Shown in pieces: positions 54,977 through 62,010 of a stretch of 64,000 bases of DNA. The position numbers and the translations under genes are program-made. The DNA lies in NCBI GenBank assembly GCA_003222395.1, contig QHWB01000036.1:1-64000 (forward strand), written 5' to 3'. Positions within the stretch are counted from its first letter, which is position 1, and each line of letters begins with the position of its first letter. This DNA is from Acidobacteriota bacterium (GTDB lineage: Bacteria > Acidobacteriota > Vicinamibacteria > Vicinamibacterales > CAVVIG01). The notes beneath the pieces were generated by a model, which was not told the origin of the DNA, ran no database searches, and saw only the letters and a list, made by a program, of their open reading frames with translations.

Positions 54977-55915
54977 TCACCAAGGCATCTGACGCTTTGT
55001 GAACTGGCGGCCCATCTCCGCGGCGCGCTGATTGGCCGCGCCGATCATCACGCCTTCCTTGATCATGTCGACGACGTTGTCGGCGTTCACCGAGTTGAGG
55101 AAGAAGATCTTGTTCGCTTTCGTGGCGGCGAAGACTCTGGCGCGCGCGGCCTGCATCGCCGGCGGAAGAGGACCCGGACCGCCTTTGACGCCGAGCGAAA
55201 ACGCCATGTCGCCGGGTCCCCATTCGGCGAACCCGATGCCCGGAACCTTTGCGTTCGCGTCGGCGTTCTCGAGCGCGTACTTGTCTTCGAGCTTCAGGCC
55301 GAGCAGAAGCTCACCTTTCGGATTGAGCGGCCAGGCGTCGGCCTTCTCGGCGTACTCGTCGGCGGAGATGCCCCAGATGCGTGCCGCCGTCGGATTGCCG
55401 TGGACGCCGCGCCGTCCGCCGTACGCGGGAAACCGCACCGCTTCGACGAAGGCGCGCACGGCGCCGGGCGCGTCGGCGTGGCACAGCAGGACGCCGTGTA
55501 CTCCCGTCGCGAGCACCTGCTGGAACATCCACGCGTTGGCGCGCACGGTCGCCTCGTCGGTGCCGTTGACCGGCACGTTGACGATGACGGCCGGCGTGCG
55601 ATGTCCGCTCTTGGTCGGACCACCCTTGGCGAGCCCGCGCATGTATTCGGCGAGACCCTTCACGTCGAAGGGCGCGTGCTCCATGTCGTAGCTGATGTAG
55701 TCGGCCCACGTCTGCGCGTCCTTCACGCCCTGCTCGAAGCTGCCTTCGGTGCCTTCGTGGGATCCGGTGTAGTAGACCGGCTGCCCCTGATCGAGCAGCT
55801 CGATCGCGCGGTTGATGCGGTTCGCCTTCGGCGTGTCGGCGGCAAGCCACACGACGGCGAGGACGAACGCGAGACAAACGGCAAGCGCACGCGGCAGATG
55901 TTTGCTGGATTTCAT
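54977..55915 (-). CDS. Exported HpcH/HpaI-family aldolase
   Basis: The 312-residue protein has a signal peptide (ALAVCLAFVLAVVWLAAD) and an HpcH/HpaI barrel: DYISYDMEHAPFDVKGLAEY carries the conserved D-M-E-H region, VNVPVNGTDEATVRANAWM, and LLLGLKLEDKYALEN with KVPGIGFAEWGPGDMAFSLG near the metal-binding Glu and Asp. The cytoplasmic relatives cleave hydroxy-oxo acids; an exported version is unusual and its substrate unknown. ATG at 55915 is chosen at the signal. Confidence 0.82.
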   Translation of the reverse strand: MKSSKHLPRALAVCLAFVLAVVWLAADTPKANRINRAIELLDQGQPVYYTGSHEGTEGSFEQGVKDAQTWADYISYDMEHAPFDVKGLAEYMRGLAKGGPTKSGHRTPAVIVNVPVNGTDEATVRANAWMFQQVLATGVHGVLLCHADAPGAVRAFVEAVRFPAYGGRRGVHGNPTAARIWGISADEYAEKADAWPLNPKGELLLGLKLEDKYALENADANAKVPGIGFAEWGPGDMAFSLGVKGGPGPLPPAMQAARARVFAATKANKIFFLNSVNADNVVDMIKEGVMIGAANQRAAEMGRQFTKRQMPW

Positions 55916-55949
55916 GGGCGTCATCATACCGCCGCTCGGCGCAAAGTGT

Positions 55950-57575
55950 TCACGCTTTCGGTCCGTCGTACCTCACGAGCAGAATCGTGACGTCGTCGCT
56001 CTGCGTCGCGTCTTCGCAGAACGTACGCACGTCGGCGAGCAGCGCCTCGACCGCGGCCTGCGGCGTCGCCACGCGATGTTTGGTCACGGAGGCGATCAGG
56101 CGATCGTCGGTGAATTCGTCGCCCGCCGGATTGAGAGCTTCGGTGACACCGTCGCTGAAGGCGACGACCAAATCGCCGGGCTCGAGCTTGACCGTCTCCT
56201 CGTCGAACGTGGCTTGGTCGAAGAGGCCCAGCACCACGCCGCCGGTTTCCAGGCGTCTGATGCCTGACCGCGAGACGAGGAGCGGCGCGTTGTGGCCGGC
56301 GTTGCAGTACGTCAGCGAGCCGTCCGGCCCGAGCATGCCGTAGAACGTCGTCAGGAACCTCGACTCGATCGCGCGCCGGAACAGGCCATGGTTCAGACGC
56401 GTGATGAGCTGCGAGGCGCTACTGTGATAGGTCGCTTCGGCGCTGAACATGCCGAGCACCGCCGCCGCGAGCAGCGCCGCCGGCGATCCCTTGCCCGCCA
56501 CGTCGCCGACGATGAAGCCGAACTGATCGGTCGGCAGATCGGCGTAGTCGAAGAAATCGCCGCCGACGGCGCGGCAGGCGATCGAGGCCGCGGAGGTCGA
56601 GAAGAACGCGCCGTCGCGGTTCGGCGGCGGCAGCAGCGACTGCTGAATCGCGGCGGCGACCTTCAGCTCCTGCTCGAACTTCGCTTTGTCGAGCGCTTCG
56701 CGGTACAGCCGCGCGTTCTCGATTGCCAGCGCCGCTTCGGCCGACAGCGTCTCGAGCGCCGACTGCGCCGACGCCGACCGCAGCGCGCCGCGCTCGCGGC
56801 TGTCGAGGTACAGGACGCCAATGAGCTCCTCGGCGACCTTCTGCTCGACGCGCTCGACGTACCGGACCAGCCGCAGCGGCGTGCAGAGCACGTGGCGGAT
56901 GCCGAGCGCGACGGTGCCGCTGTGCTGCGCGGCGAAATCGCCGTCGAGGAGATCTTCGACGATCGTCTGCTGCCCCGTCGCGAACACCGTCTCGGGAATC
57001 TTGCGGCTCGTCTCGAACGTCCGTCCGGACAGCGTTACCTTGCCGCGCGCGCGCGCCAGCTTGAACTCGAGCTTCTTCTCGCGGTTGGCGAGCATGATGA
57101 AGCCGCGCTCGGCGCCGGTGACGTCGATCGCCGAGTCGAGCACGAGCGCGAGCACTTCGTCGAGCACGCGTCCCGACCCGAGCGCGCGCAGCCCTTCGAG
57201 GAGCGCCGCCATCTGCCGCAGCTCGGTCGCCGCCGAAATCGCGCTGCGCTCGACCGACGGCGCTTCGCCGTCGACGAAGAACACGATCTCGGTGTCGCCC
57301 GCCTGTCCGAGGCGAATCTGATCGCCGTCGGCGAGCACTTTCTCGCTCGTCCGGTCGCCGTTGACGTACGTGCCGAAGCGCGACTGCTTGTCGCGGATCA
57401 CGTAGCCGCCGTTCTCGGCCGCAATCTCGGCATGCACGCGCGAGATGTCGGCGCCGGTCAGGCGCAGATCGGTCTCGCTGCGCCGGCCGATCGTGAACAG
57501 CGGCTTGTCGATCGGGACGATGCGTCGGCCGAGCGCGTCGGTGATCACCAGGCGCGGCGCGGGAGCGTCGGACAT
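55950..57575 (-). CDS. FHA-GAF-PP2C (RsbU/SpoIIE) phosphatase
   Basis: The 541-residue protein has an FHA domain (TIGRRSETDLRLTGADISRV and FGTYVNG, about 10-100), a GAF domain (about 125-300: DVTGAERGFIMLAN) and a SpoIIE/PP2C domain (about 310-535: AVGGDFFDYADLPTDQFGFI, VGDVAGKGSPAALLAA, YCNAGHNAPLL, VAFSDGVTEALNPAG and SDDVTILLVR). The Asp residues that bind Mn are present. It likely dephosphorylates an anti-sigma-factor antagonist in response to a GAF ligand and a phospho-Thr partner. Confidence 0.92.
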   Translation of the reverse strand: MSDAPAPRLVITDALGRRIVPIDKPLFTIGRRSETDLRLTGADISRVHAEIAAENGGYVIRDKQSRFGTYVNGDRTSEKVLADGDQIRLGQAGDTEIVFFVDGEAPSVERSAISAATELRQMAALLEGLRALGSGRVLDEVLALVLDSAIDVTGAERGFIMLANREKKLEFKLARARGKVTLSGRTFETSRKIPETVFATGQQTIVEDLLDGDFAAQHSGTVALGIRHVLCTPLRLVRYVERVEQKVAEELIGVLYLDSRERGALRSASAQSALETLSAEAALAIENARLYREALDKAKFEQELKVAAAIQQSLLPPPNRDGAFFSTSAASIACRAVGGDFFDYADLPTDQFGFIVGDVAGKGSPAALLAAAVLGMFSAEATYHSSASQLITRLNHGLFRRAIESRFLTTFYGMLGPDGSLTYCNAGHNAPLLVSRSGIRRLETGGVVLGLFDQATFDEETVKLEPGDLVVAFSDGVTEALNPAGDEFTDDRLIASVTKHRVATPQAAVEALLADVRTFCEDATQSDDVTILLVRYDGPKA

Positions 57576-57608
57576 GAAGGCCGGATTATAGCTGTCTTAG
57601 AATGCCTC

Positions 57609-58370
57609 GTGCCGCGCTTCAAGCTGACGATCGAATACGCCGGCACGCGGTACAGCGGCTGGCAGATTCAGAAGAACGCGCGAACGATTCAGGGCGAGAT
57701 CGATCGGGCCGTGCGAACGGCGACGGGCCGCAGCGACTTCGAGCTGTACGGGTCCGGCCGCACCGACGCCGGCGTACACGCGCTCGCGCAGGTCGCGCAT
57801 CTCGATGTCAGCACGAATGTTCCGGCCGAACAGCTGCGGCGCCGCATCAACGACGAGCTCCCCGCCGACATCAACATCCTGGCGGCCGATCGGGTGCCGC
57901 ACCGCTTCCACGCGCGCCACGACGCCGTGGCACGCCGTTATCTGTATCAGATTGCGCGGCGCCGCACCGCGTTCGCGAAAGCGTTCGTGTGGTGGGTGAA
58001 GGAGCCGCTCGCGCTCGATCGCATGCGCGGCGGCGCGCGCGATCTGGTCGGCATGCGCGACTTCAAGGCGTTCGCCGAGAGCGATCAGCCCGATTCGGAA
58101 GCGCCGGCGAAATCGACCGTCGTCCTCGTCGAGCGCCTCGACGTCGTCGAGGACGGCGACCTCGTGCTCGTCAGCGTCGAAGGATCGCACTTCCTGTGGA
58201 AGATGGTGCGCCGCATCGTCGGCGCGCTCGTGGAGGTCGGCCGCGGCCATGCGATGCCGAGCGATCCGGCGCGGTTCACCGCGCCGCCGTCGGGACTGTT
58301 CCTCGAGAGAGTGTTTTACGAGGGCGAACCACGCGACGTACCGATTCGCGCTGCAACGCCGCTCGCCTGA
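57609..58370 (+). CDS. truA: tRNA pseudouridine synthase A
   Basis: The 253-residue protein starts at GTG 57609 and has ARTIQGEIDRAV and GSGRTDAGVHALAQVAHLDV, where the Asp is catalytic, then SFHARHDA-like HRFHARHDAVARRYLYQIA and FLWKMVRRIVGALVEVGRG. TruA makes pseudouridine 38-40 in tRNA anticodon arms. It is divergent from the phosphatase gene by 33 bases. Confidence 0.95.
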   Translation: MPRFKLTIEYAGTRYSGWQIQKNARTIQGEIDRAVRTATGRSDFELYGSGRTDAGVHALAQVAHLDVSTNVPAEQLRRRINDELPADINILAADRVPHRFHARHDAVARRYLYQIARRRTAFAKAFVWWVKEPLALDRMRGGARDLVGMRDFKAFAESDQPDSEAPAKSTVVLVERLDVVEDGDLVLVSVEGSHFLWKMVRRIVGALVEVGRGHAMPSDPARFTAPPSGLFLERVFYEGEPRDVPIRAATPLA

Positions 58371-58426
58371 AAGGCTCGCGCTACAAGGGCTACGCTCGCC
58401 TAAAAGGCTCGCGCTACATCTCGGTA

Positions 58427-58970
58427 CGGTAGCGCGAGGCTTTTAGCCGAGCGTGGATATCACCGGTAGCGCGAGCCTTTCAGCCGAGCGTGGATATCAC
58501 CGGTAGCGCGAGCCTTTCAGGCGAGCGTGGATATCACCGGTAGCGCGAGCCTTTCAAGCGAGCGTGGATATCACCGGTAGCGCGAGCCTTTCAGGCGAGC
58601 GTGGATATCACCGGTAGCGCGAGGCTTTCAGGCGAGCGTGGATATCACCGGTAGCGCGAGGCTTTCAGCCGGGCGTGGATATCACCGGTAGCGCGAGCCT
58701 TTCGGGCGAGCGTGGATATCACCGGTAGCGCGAGGCTTTCAGCCGGGCGTGGATATCACCGGTAGCGCGAGCCTTTCAGGCGAGCGTGGATATCACCGGT
58801 AGCGCGAGGCTTTCAGCCGGGCGTGGATATCACCGGTAGCGCGAGCCTTTCAGGCGAGCGTGGATATCACCGGTGGCGCGAGCCTTTCAGCCGAGCGGGA
58901 TATCACCGGTAGCGCGAGGCTTTCAGCCGAGCGTGGATATCACCGGTAGCGCGAGCCTTTCAGGCGAGCG
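58427..58970 (+). repeat. Tandem array of about 15 REP units of 37 bp
   Basis: The unit begins CGGTAGCGCGAGCCTTTCAG and ends GCGAGCGTGGATATCAC. There are about 15 consecutive copies with no spacer; most are 37 bp, one is 36. The stem around TTTC varies between GCCT/AGGC and GGCT/AGCC in many copies, a compensatory change, though some copies are mismatched. GGT at one end pairs with ACC at the other. Confidence 0.9.
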
Positions 58971-59002
58971 CGCCATGGCCGTGGAATTGCTGACGTCACT
59001 GC

Positions 59003-59494
59003 ATGCCGCATCGCCGTCCGCCGCGCCTCGAAGCCTCCTTGTATCGCGGACCACGGCGGATCGCTTTCACGATGTGCACGTTCGAGCGCCGGACGTACTT
59101 CTCAGCCACCGAAACAGTCAACGCGGTTCGAGATGAACTTCTGCGTACTACAAATCAATACGGCGTTGAAATTCTTGCCTATTGCTTCATGCCCGACCAC
59201 TTACACATCCTCGCCGAGGGACTGACACCGGATTCAGAAGTCGAGAAATGTACGGCGATGTTCCGGCAGCGAACCGGATACGCGCATCGTCAGATGCACG
59301 AGAACCGGTTGTGGCAGGACGGCTACTATGACCACATTCTCCGCGAGGAAGAAATCACTCTCGTGGTCGCCCGGTACATCGTCGCGAATCCCGTTCGCGG
59401 CGGCCTCTGCGAAGACGTCCGACGCTACCCGTTTGTCGGATCGAGCAGATACTCAATCGATGAACTCGCCGCAGCAGTGATGTGGCAACCGTAA
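59003..59494 (+). CDS. REP-associated tyrosine transposase (RAYT, Y1/IS200-like)
   Basis: The 163-residue protein has the HUH motif in MPDHLHILAEG, the RAYT start region PRRIAFTMCTFERRTYFSAT, and YIVANPVRGGLCE with the catalytic Tyr. RAYTs nick single-stranded REP DNA through a Tyr-DNA link. Length is normal for the family and no frameshift is present, so it may be active. Confidence 0.9.
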   Translation: MPHRRPPRLEASLYRGPRRIAFTMCTFERRTYFSATETVNAVRDELLRTTNQYGVEILAYCFMPDHLHILAEGLTPDSEVEKCTAMFRQRTGYAHRQMHENRLWQDGYYDHILREEEITLVVARYIVANPVRGGLCEDVRRYPFVGSSRYSIDELAAAVMWQP

Positions 59495-59500
59495 TGCCTC

Positions 59501-59622
59501 GCTCGCCTGAAAGGCTCGCGCTACGGGGTTCGCTCGCCTGAAAGGCTCGCGCTACCGGGTTCGCTCGCCTGAAAGGCTCGCGCTACACGGTGCTACGCTC
59601 CCCCTGAAAGGCTCGCGCTACG
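59501..59622 (-). repeat. Four REP units downstream of RAYT, inverted
   Basis: Four copies of GCTCGCCTGAAAGGCTCGCG plus CTAC (the last with CTCCCCCTGAAAGG) at about 31-38-base intervals, in the opposite orientation to the upstream array. Confidence 0.88.
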
Positions 59623-59630
59623 GTCTGATG

Positions 59631-60677
59631 TCAACGTCGAAGAGGCGTCCAGTCGTCGCCGAACTTGACGCCGAGCACGAGCCGGACGACTTCGGCGTAG
59701 CTCGCAGCGCCCGACTCGACGCGGTTGGCTTTCAGGTACGAATCGTAGACGCGCCAGCCGGCGGCGGAGAGGCGCGGGTTGAGGTGGCGCGCGACGCGCT
59801 CGCGGATCGCGCGGAGATCGGCTCGCGGTCCGTCGGCGAGCGCCGACGCGAGCGCCGCGCGATCGCGCGCGCCGACCGACGGCGTCAATTCACCGTAGAG
59901 AAACAACCACGCGCTGTACTGGTCCGCCGCCGATCCGCGCAGGCACGCGAGCCAGCCGACGAAATTGGCTTCCCCTTCGTCAGCGATGCCGGCCAGATGG
60001 CTCCACTCGTGCGCGATCACGAACGGCCGTTCGACCGGCAGCAGATCGCTCGCGACGAGCGTTTCGAGCAGAAAGGGATCGGTCATGCCCGCCACGCCGG
60101 CCCGCCGGAAGTACACGTCGAAGAGCGTGCGCTTGGGGCGCCCAAAAGCGATTGACGGCAGATCCAGATCGCGCGAGGCGCGCGCGAATCCCTCCGCGAG
60201 CGATCCGCTCACCCCGGCCGATGCCGGCGACTCCGGGCGATGCGCAGCGGCATACAACCCGTTCACGCGATCGACAGCCACCGCCGCCACGCGGCGCGCC
60301 GAGTCGACGCCGACGGCGGCGCGATCGAACTGAAGCTTGTCGGCGAGCGGCACGCGCCGGTAATTGAGACCCCACGTCGCGAGAAAGACGAGATACAACG
60401 CGGCGCTCCACGTCAGCGTCCGCACGCCAATCGAACCGGACGCGCGCACCCACCCGCGGCGGCGAACGTCGGCGACGGCCAATCCGATCCAGACCGCGAG
60501 GACGCCGAAGAACAGCACGTCGAACAGCGCGATGGGGACGACGTTGGACAGCGCCGTGAGCAGCGATTGAAGCGCGACGTACACGCGCGTCGAGTACACC
60601 CGCTCGACGATCGGCGCGGGCAGCGGCGCGAGTGCGGCGCCGATCGCGACGACGACCAGCGCCGCGGATCGAATCAC
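59631..60677 (-). CDS. DUF3810 membrane protein with HExxH-like motif
   Basis: The 348-residue protein has two or three N-terminal hydrophobic segments (VVVAIGAALAPLPAPIV, VVPIALFDVLFFGVLAVWI, TLTWSAALYLVFLATWGLNY) and a soluble part with FVIAHEWSHLAGIADEGEAN, resembling a zinc-metalloprotease motif (HEWSH then a Glu in DEGEAN). Its active role is unproven. ATG at 60677 directly follows the hydrolase stop. Confidence 0.85.
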   Translation of the reverse strand: MIRSAALVVVAIGAALAPLPAPIVERVYSTRVYVALQSLLTALSNVVPIALFDVLFFGVLAVWIGLAVADVRRRGWVRASGSIGVRTLTWSAALYLVFLATWGLNYRRVPLADKLQFDRAAVGVDSARRVAAVAVDRVNGLYAAAHRPESPASAGVSGSLAEGFARASRDLDLPSIAFGRPKRTLFDVYFRRAGVAGMTDPFLLETLVASDLLPVERPFVIAHEWSHLAGIADEGEANFVGWLACLRGSAADQYSAWLFLYGELTPSVGARDRAALASALADGPRADLRAIRERVARHLNPRLSAAGWRVYDSYLKANRVESGAASYAEVVRLVLGVKFGDDWTPLRR

Positions 60678-60678
60678 A

Positions 60679-61356
60679 TCAGGCTTTCAGCTCGCGGCGG
60701 AGAAACGCGAGCGTCTTCGCCCACGCATCGGACGCCGCGCCGGCGTCGTACACCTGCGGACGCGAATCGTTGAAGAACGCATGGTCGGCGTTCGGATAGG
60801 TGTGGAACTCGTGCCGTTTCCCGAGCGCGGTCAGTTTCTCGTGCAGATCGTTCACCACGGCAGGCGTGACGAAACCGTCCTTGCCGGCGTAGATGCCGAG
60901 CACCGGCGCCTGGAGCGTTTCGAGGTTCGGCTTCACGTTCGGGTGACCGCCATAAAACACCACGCACGCGCCGACCTCGGGATTGAGCGATGCGGCGTAC
61001 AACGACAGCGCGCCTCCCATGCAGAACCCAATCGTTGCGACCCTCTTCGGCGTCGTCTGCGGCAGCGCGGCGAGATAGTCGATCGCGCCGGCCAGATCGC
61101 GCGCCGCCTGATCGATGCGCATGCTCATCATCAGCTTTCCGGCTTCGTCGGGCGATTTGGCCTGTTCGCCGTGATAGAGGTCCGGCGCGAGCGCGACGAA
61201 CCCGGCCTCGGCGAACCGACCGGCGATTCGCTCGATGTGCGGCACGAGACCCCAGTATTCCTGAATGACCACGACTCCCGGCCCGTCAGCGGCCGGTTTG
61301 GCGAGATACGCCTGTGTCGTCCCGCCATTCGCTTTGTATGAAACGCGCTCGCCCAT
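60679..61356 (-). CDS. Dienelactone hydrolase-family protein
   Basis: The 225-residue alpha/beta hydrolase has PGVVVIQEYWGLVPHIERIA, the nucleophile motif IGFCMGGALS (Cys as in dienelactone hydrolase), GKDGFVTP (Asp) and ADHAFFND (His). It would hydrolyse dienelactone or similar esters; the true substrate in such operons is often unknown. Confidence 0.9.
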   Translation of the reverse strand: MGERVSYKANGGTTQAYLAKPAADGPGVVVIQEYWGLVPHIERIAGRFAEAGFVALAPDLYHGEQAKSPDEAGKLMMSMRIDQAARDLAGAIDYLAALPQTTPKRVATIGFCMGGALSLYAASLNPEVGACVVFYGGHPNVKPNLETLQAPVLGIYAGKDGFVTPAVVNDLHEKLTALGKRHEFHTYPNADHAFFNDSRPQVYDAGAASDAWAKTLAFLRRELKA

Positions 61357-61482
61357 TTACGCCTCCAAGCGTTTAGAATCTTGTCGTTCGTCACGGTTTA
61401 GCGGCAAATACCATCATTTCAAGTCGTTACGTCGCTGTTCTGCTGATCGAGGCCGCTCCGGCCGATAGATCTTGAGAATTGT

Positions 61483-62010
61483 ATGCGCCGCCTCGTCTGT
61501 TTGATTGTCCTGCTCGGCACGGGCTCGCTTCACACGGCTGCACAGCAGCAGACCGCGGCGGCCAAAGCGGCGCCTCGGGTGGCGACGCCGCACAACGGCT
61601 CGTTCTCGTCGATCATTCAGGGCCACGCGTTGACCTCCGCCAACGCCGCTATGCCTGACGTCACGGTCCGGCTGCGCGACGCCCGGTTCGGCCGAATTGT
61701 CGACTCGCAGGTGACCGACAAGACCGGCACGTTCACTTTTCGCGACGTCGATCCCGGCAGCTACGTCGTCGAGATGATGGCGGCCGATCATTCAACCATT
61801 CTCGCGGCGAGCCAGTTGTTCCATGTGAACGCCGGCGATGCGATTTCGGCCGTCGTCAAGCTGCCCTTTCGCATACCTCCCTTCGCGGGTCTCCTCGGGT
61901 CGAATTCGGTACCGTCGGCGGCTGCGATCGTGACCGAGGCGGCGGCAAACGGCGTGCTCGCAGTCACAGCGCCGGGCTTCCTCGGCGGGCCGACCTGCCC
62001 ACTGCAATAA
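61483..62010 (+). CDS. Secreted carboxypeptidase-regulatory-like domain protein
   Basis: The 175-residue protein has a signal peptide (LIVLLGTGSLHTAAQQQ) and one carboxypeptidase-regulatory-like (CNA-B-type) beta-sandwich: MPDVTVRLRDARFGRIVDSQ, VTDKTGTFTFRDVDPGSYVV, EMMAADHS. Its stop overlaps the kinase start (TAATG), so the two are co-translated. Such proteins occur before exopolysaccharide genes; role unknown. Confidence 0.8.
   Translation: MRRLVCLIVLLGTGSLHTAAQQQTAAAKAAPRVATPHNGSFSSIIQGHALTSANAAMPDVTVRLRDARFGRIVDSQVTDKTGTFTFRDVDPGSYVVEMMAADHSTILAASQLFHVNAGDAISAVVKLPFRIPPFAGLLGSNSVPSAAAIVTEAAANGVLAVTAPGFLGGPTCPLQ

Larger units (their letters stand above)
58368..59622. mobile_element. REP/RAYT locus
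   Basis: A RAYT gene (59003-59494) lies between palindromic REP-like units: an inverted pair at 58368-58417 (GCTCGCCTGAAAGGCTCGCG and a close copy), a large direct array at 58427-58970, and four inverted units downstream at 59501-59622. RAYTs are single-strand nucleases that cut and move such repeats. Confidence 0.85.

Noticed and set aside
56292-57608. N-terminal extension of TruA
   Set aside because: The open frame upstream of GTG 57609 is antisense to the FHA-GAF-PP2C gene; TruA begins normally at PRFKLTIEYAG.
58427-58970. CRISPR array
   Set aside because: The units are contiguous and fully repeated with no unique spacers, and the adjacent gene is RAYT, not cas.
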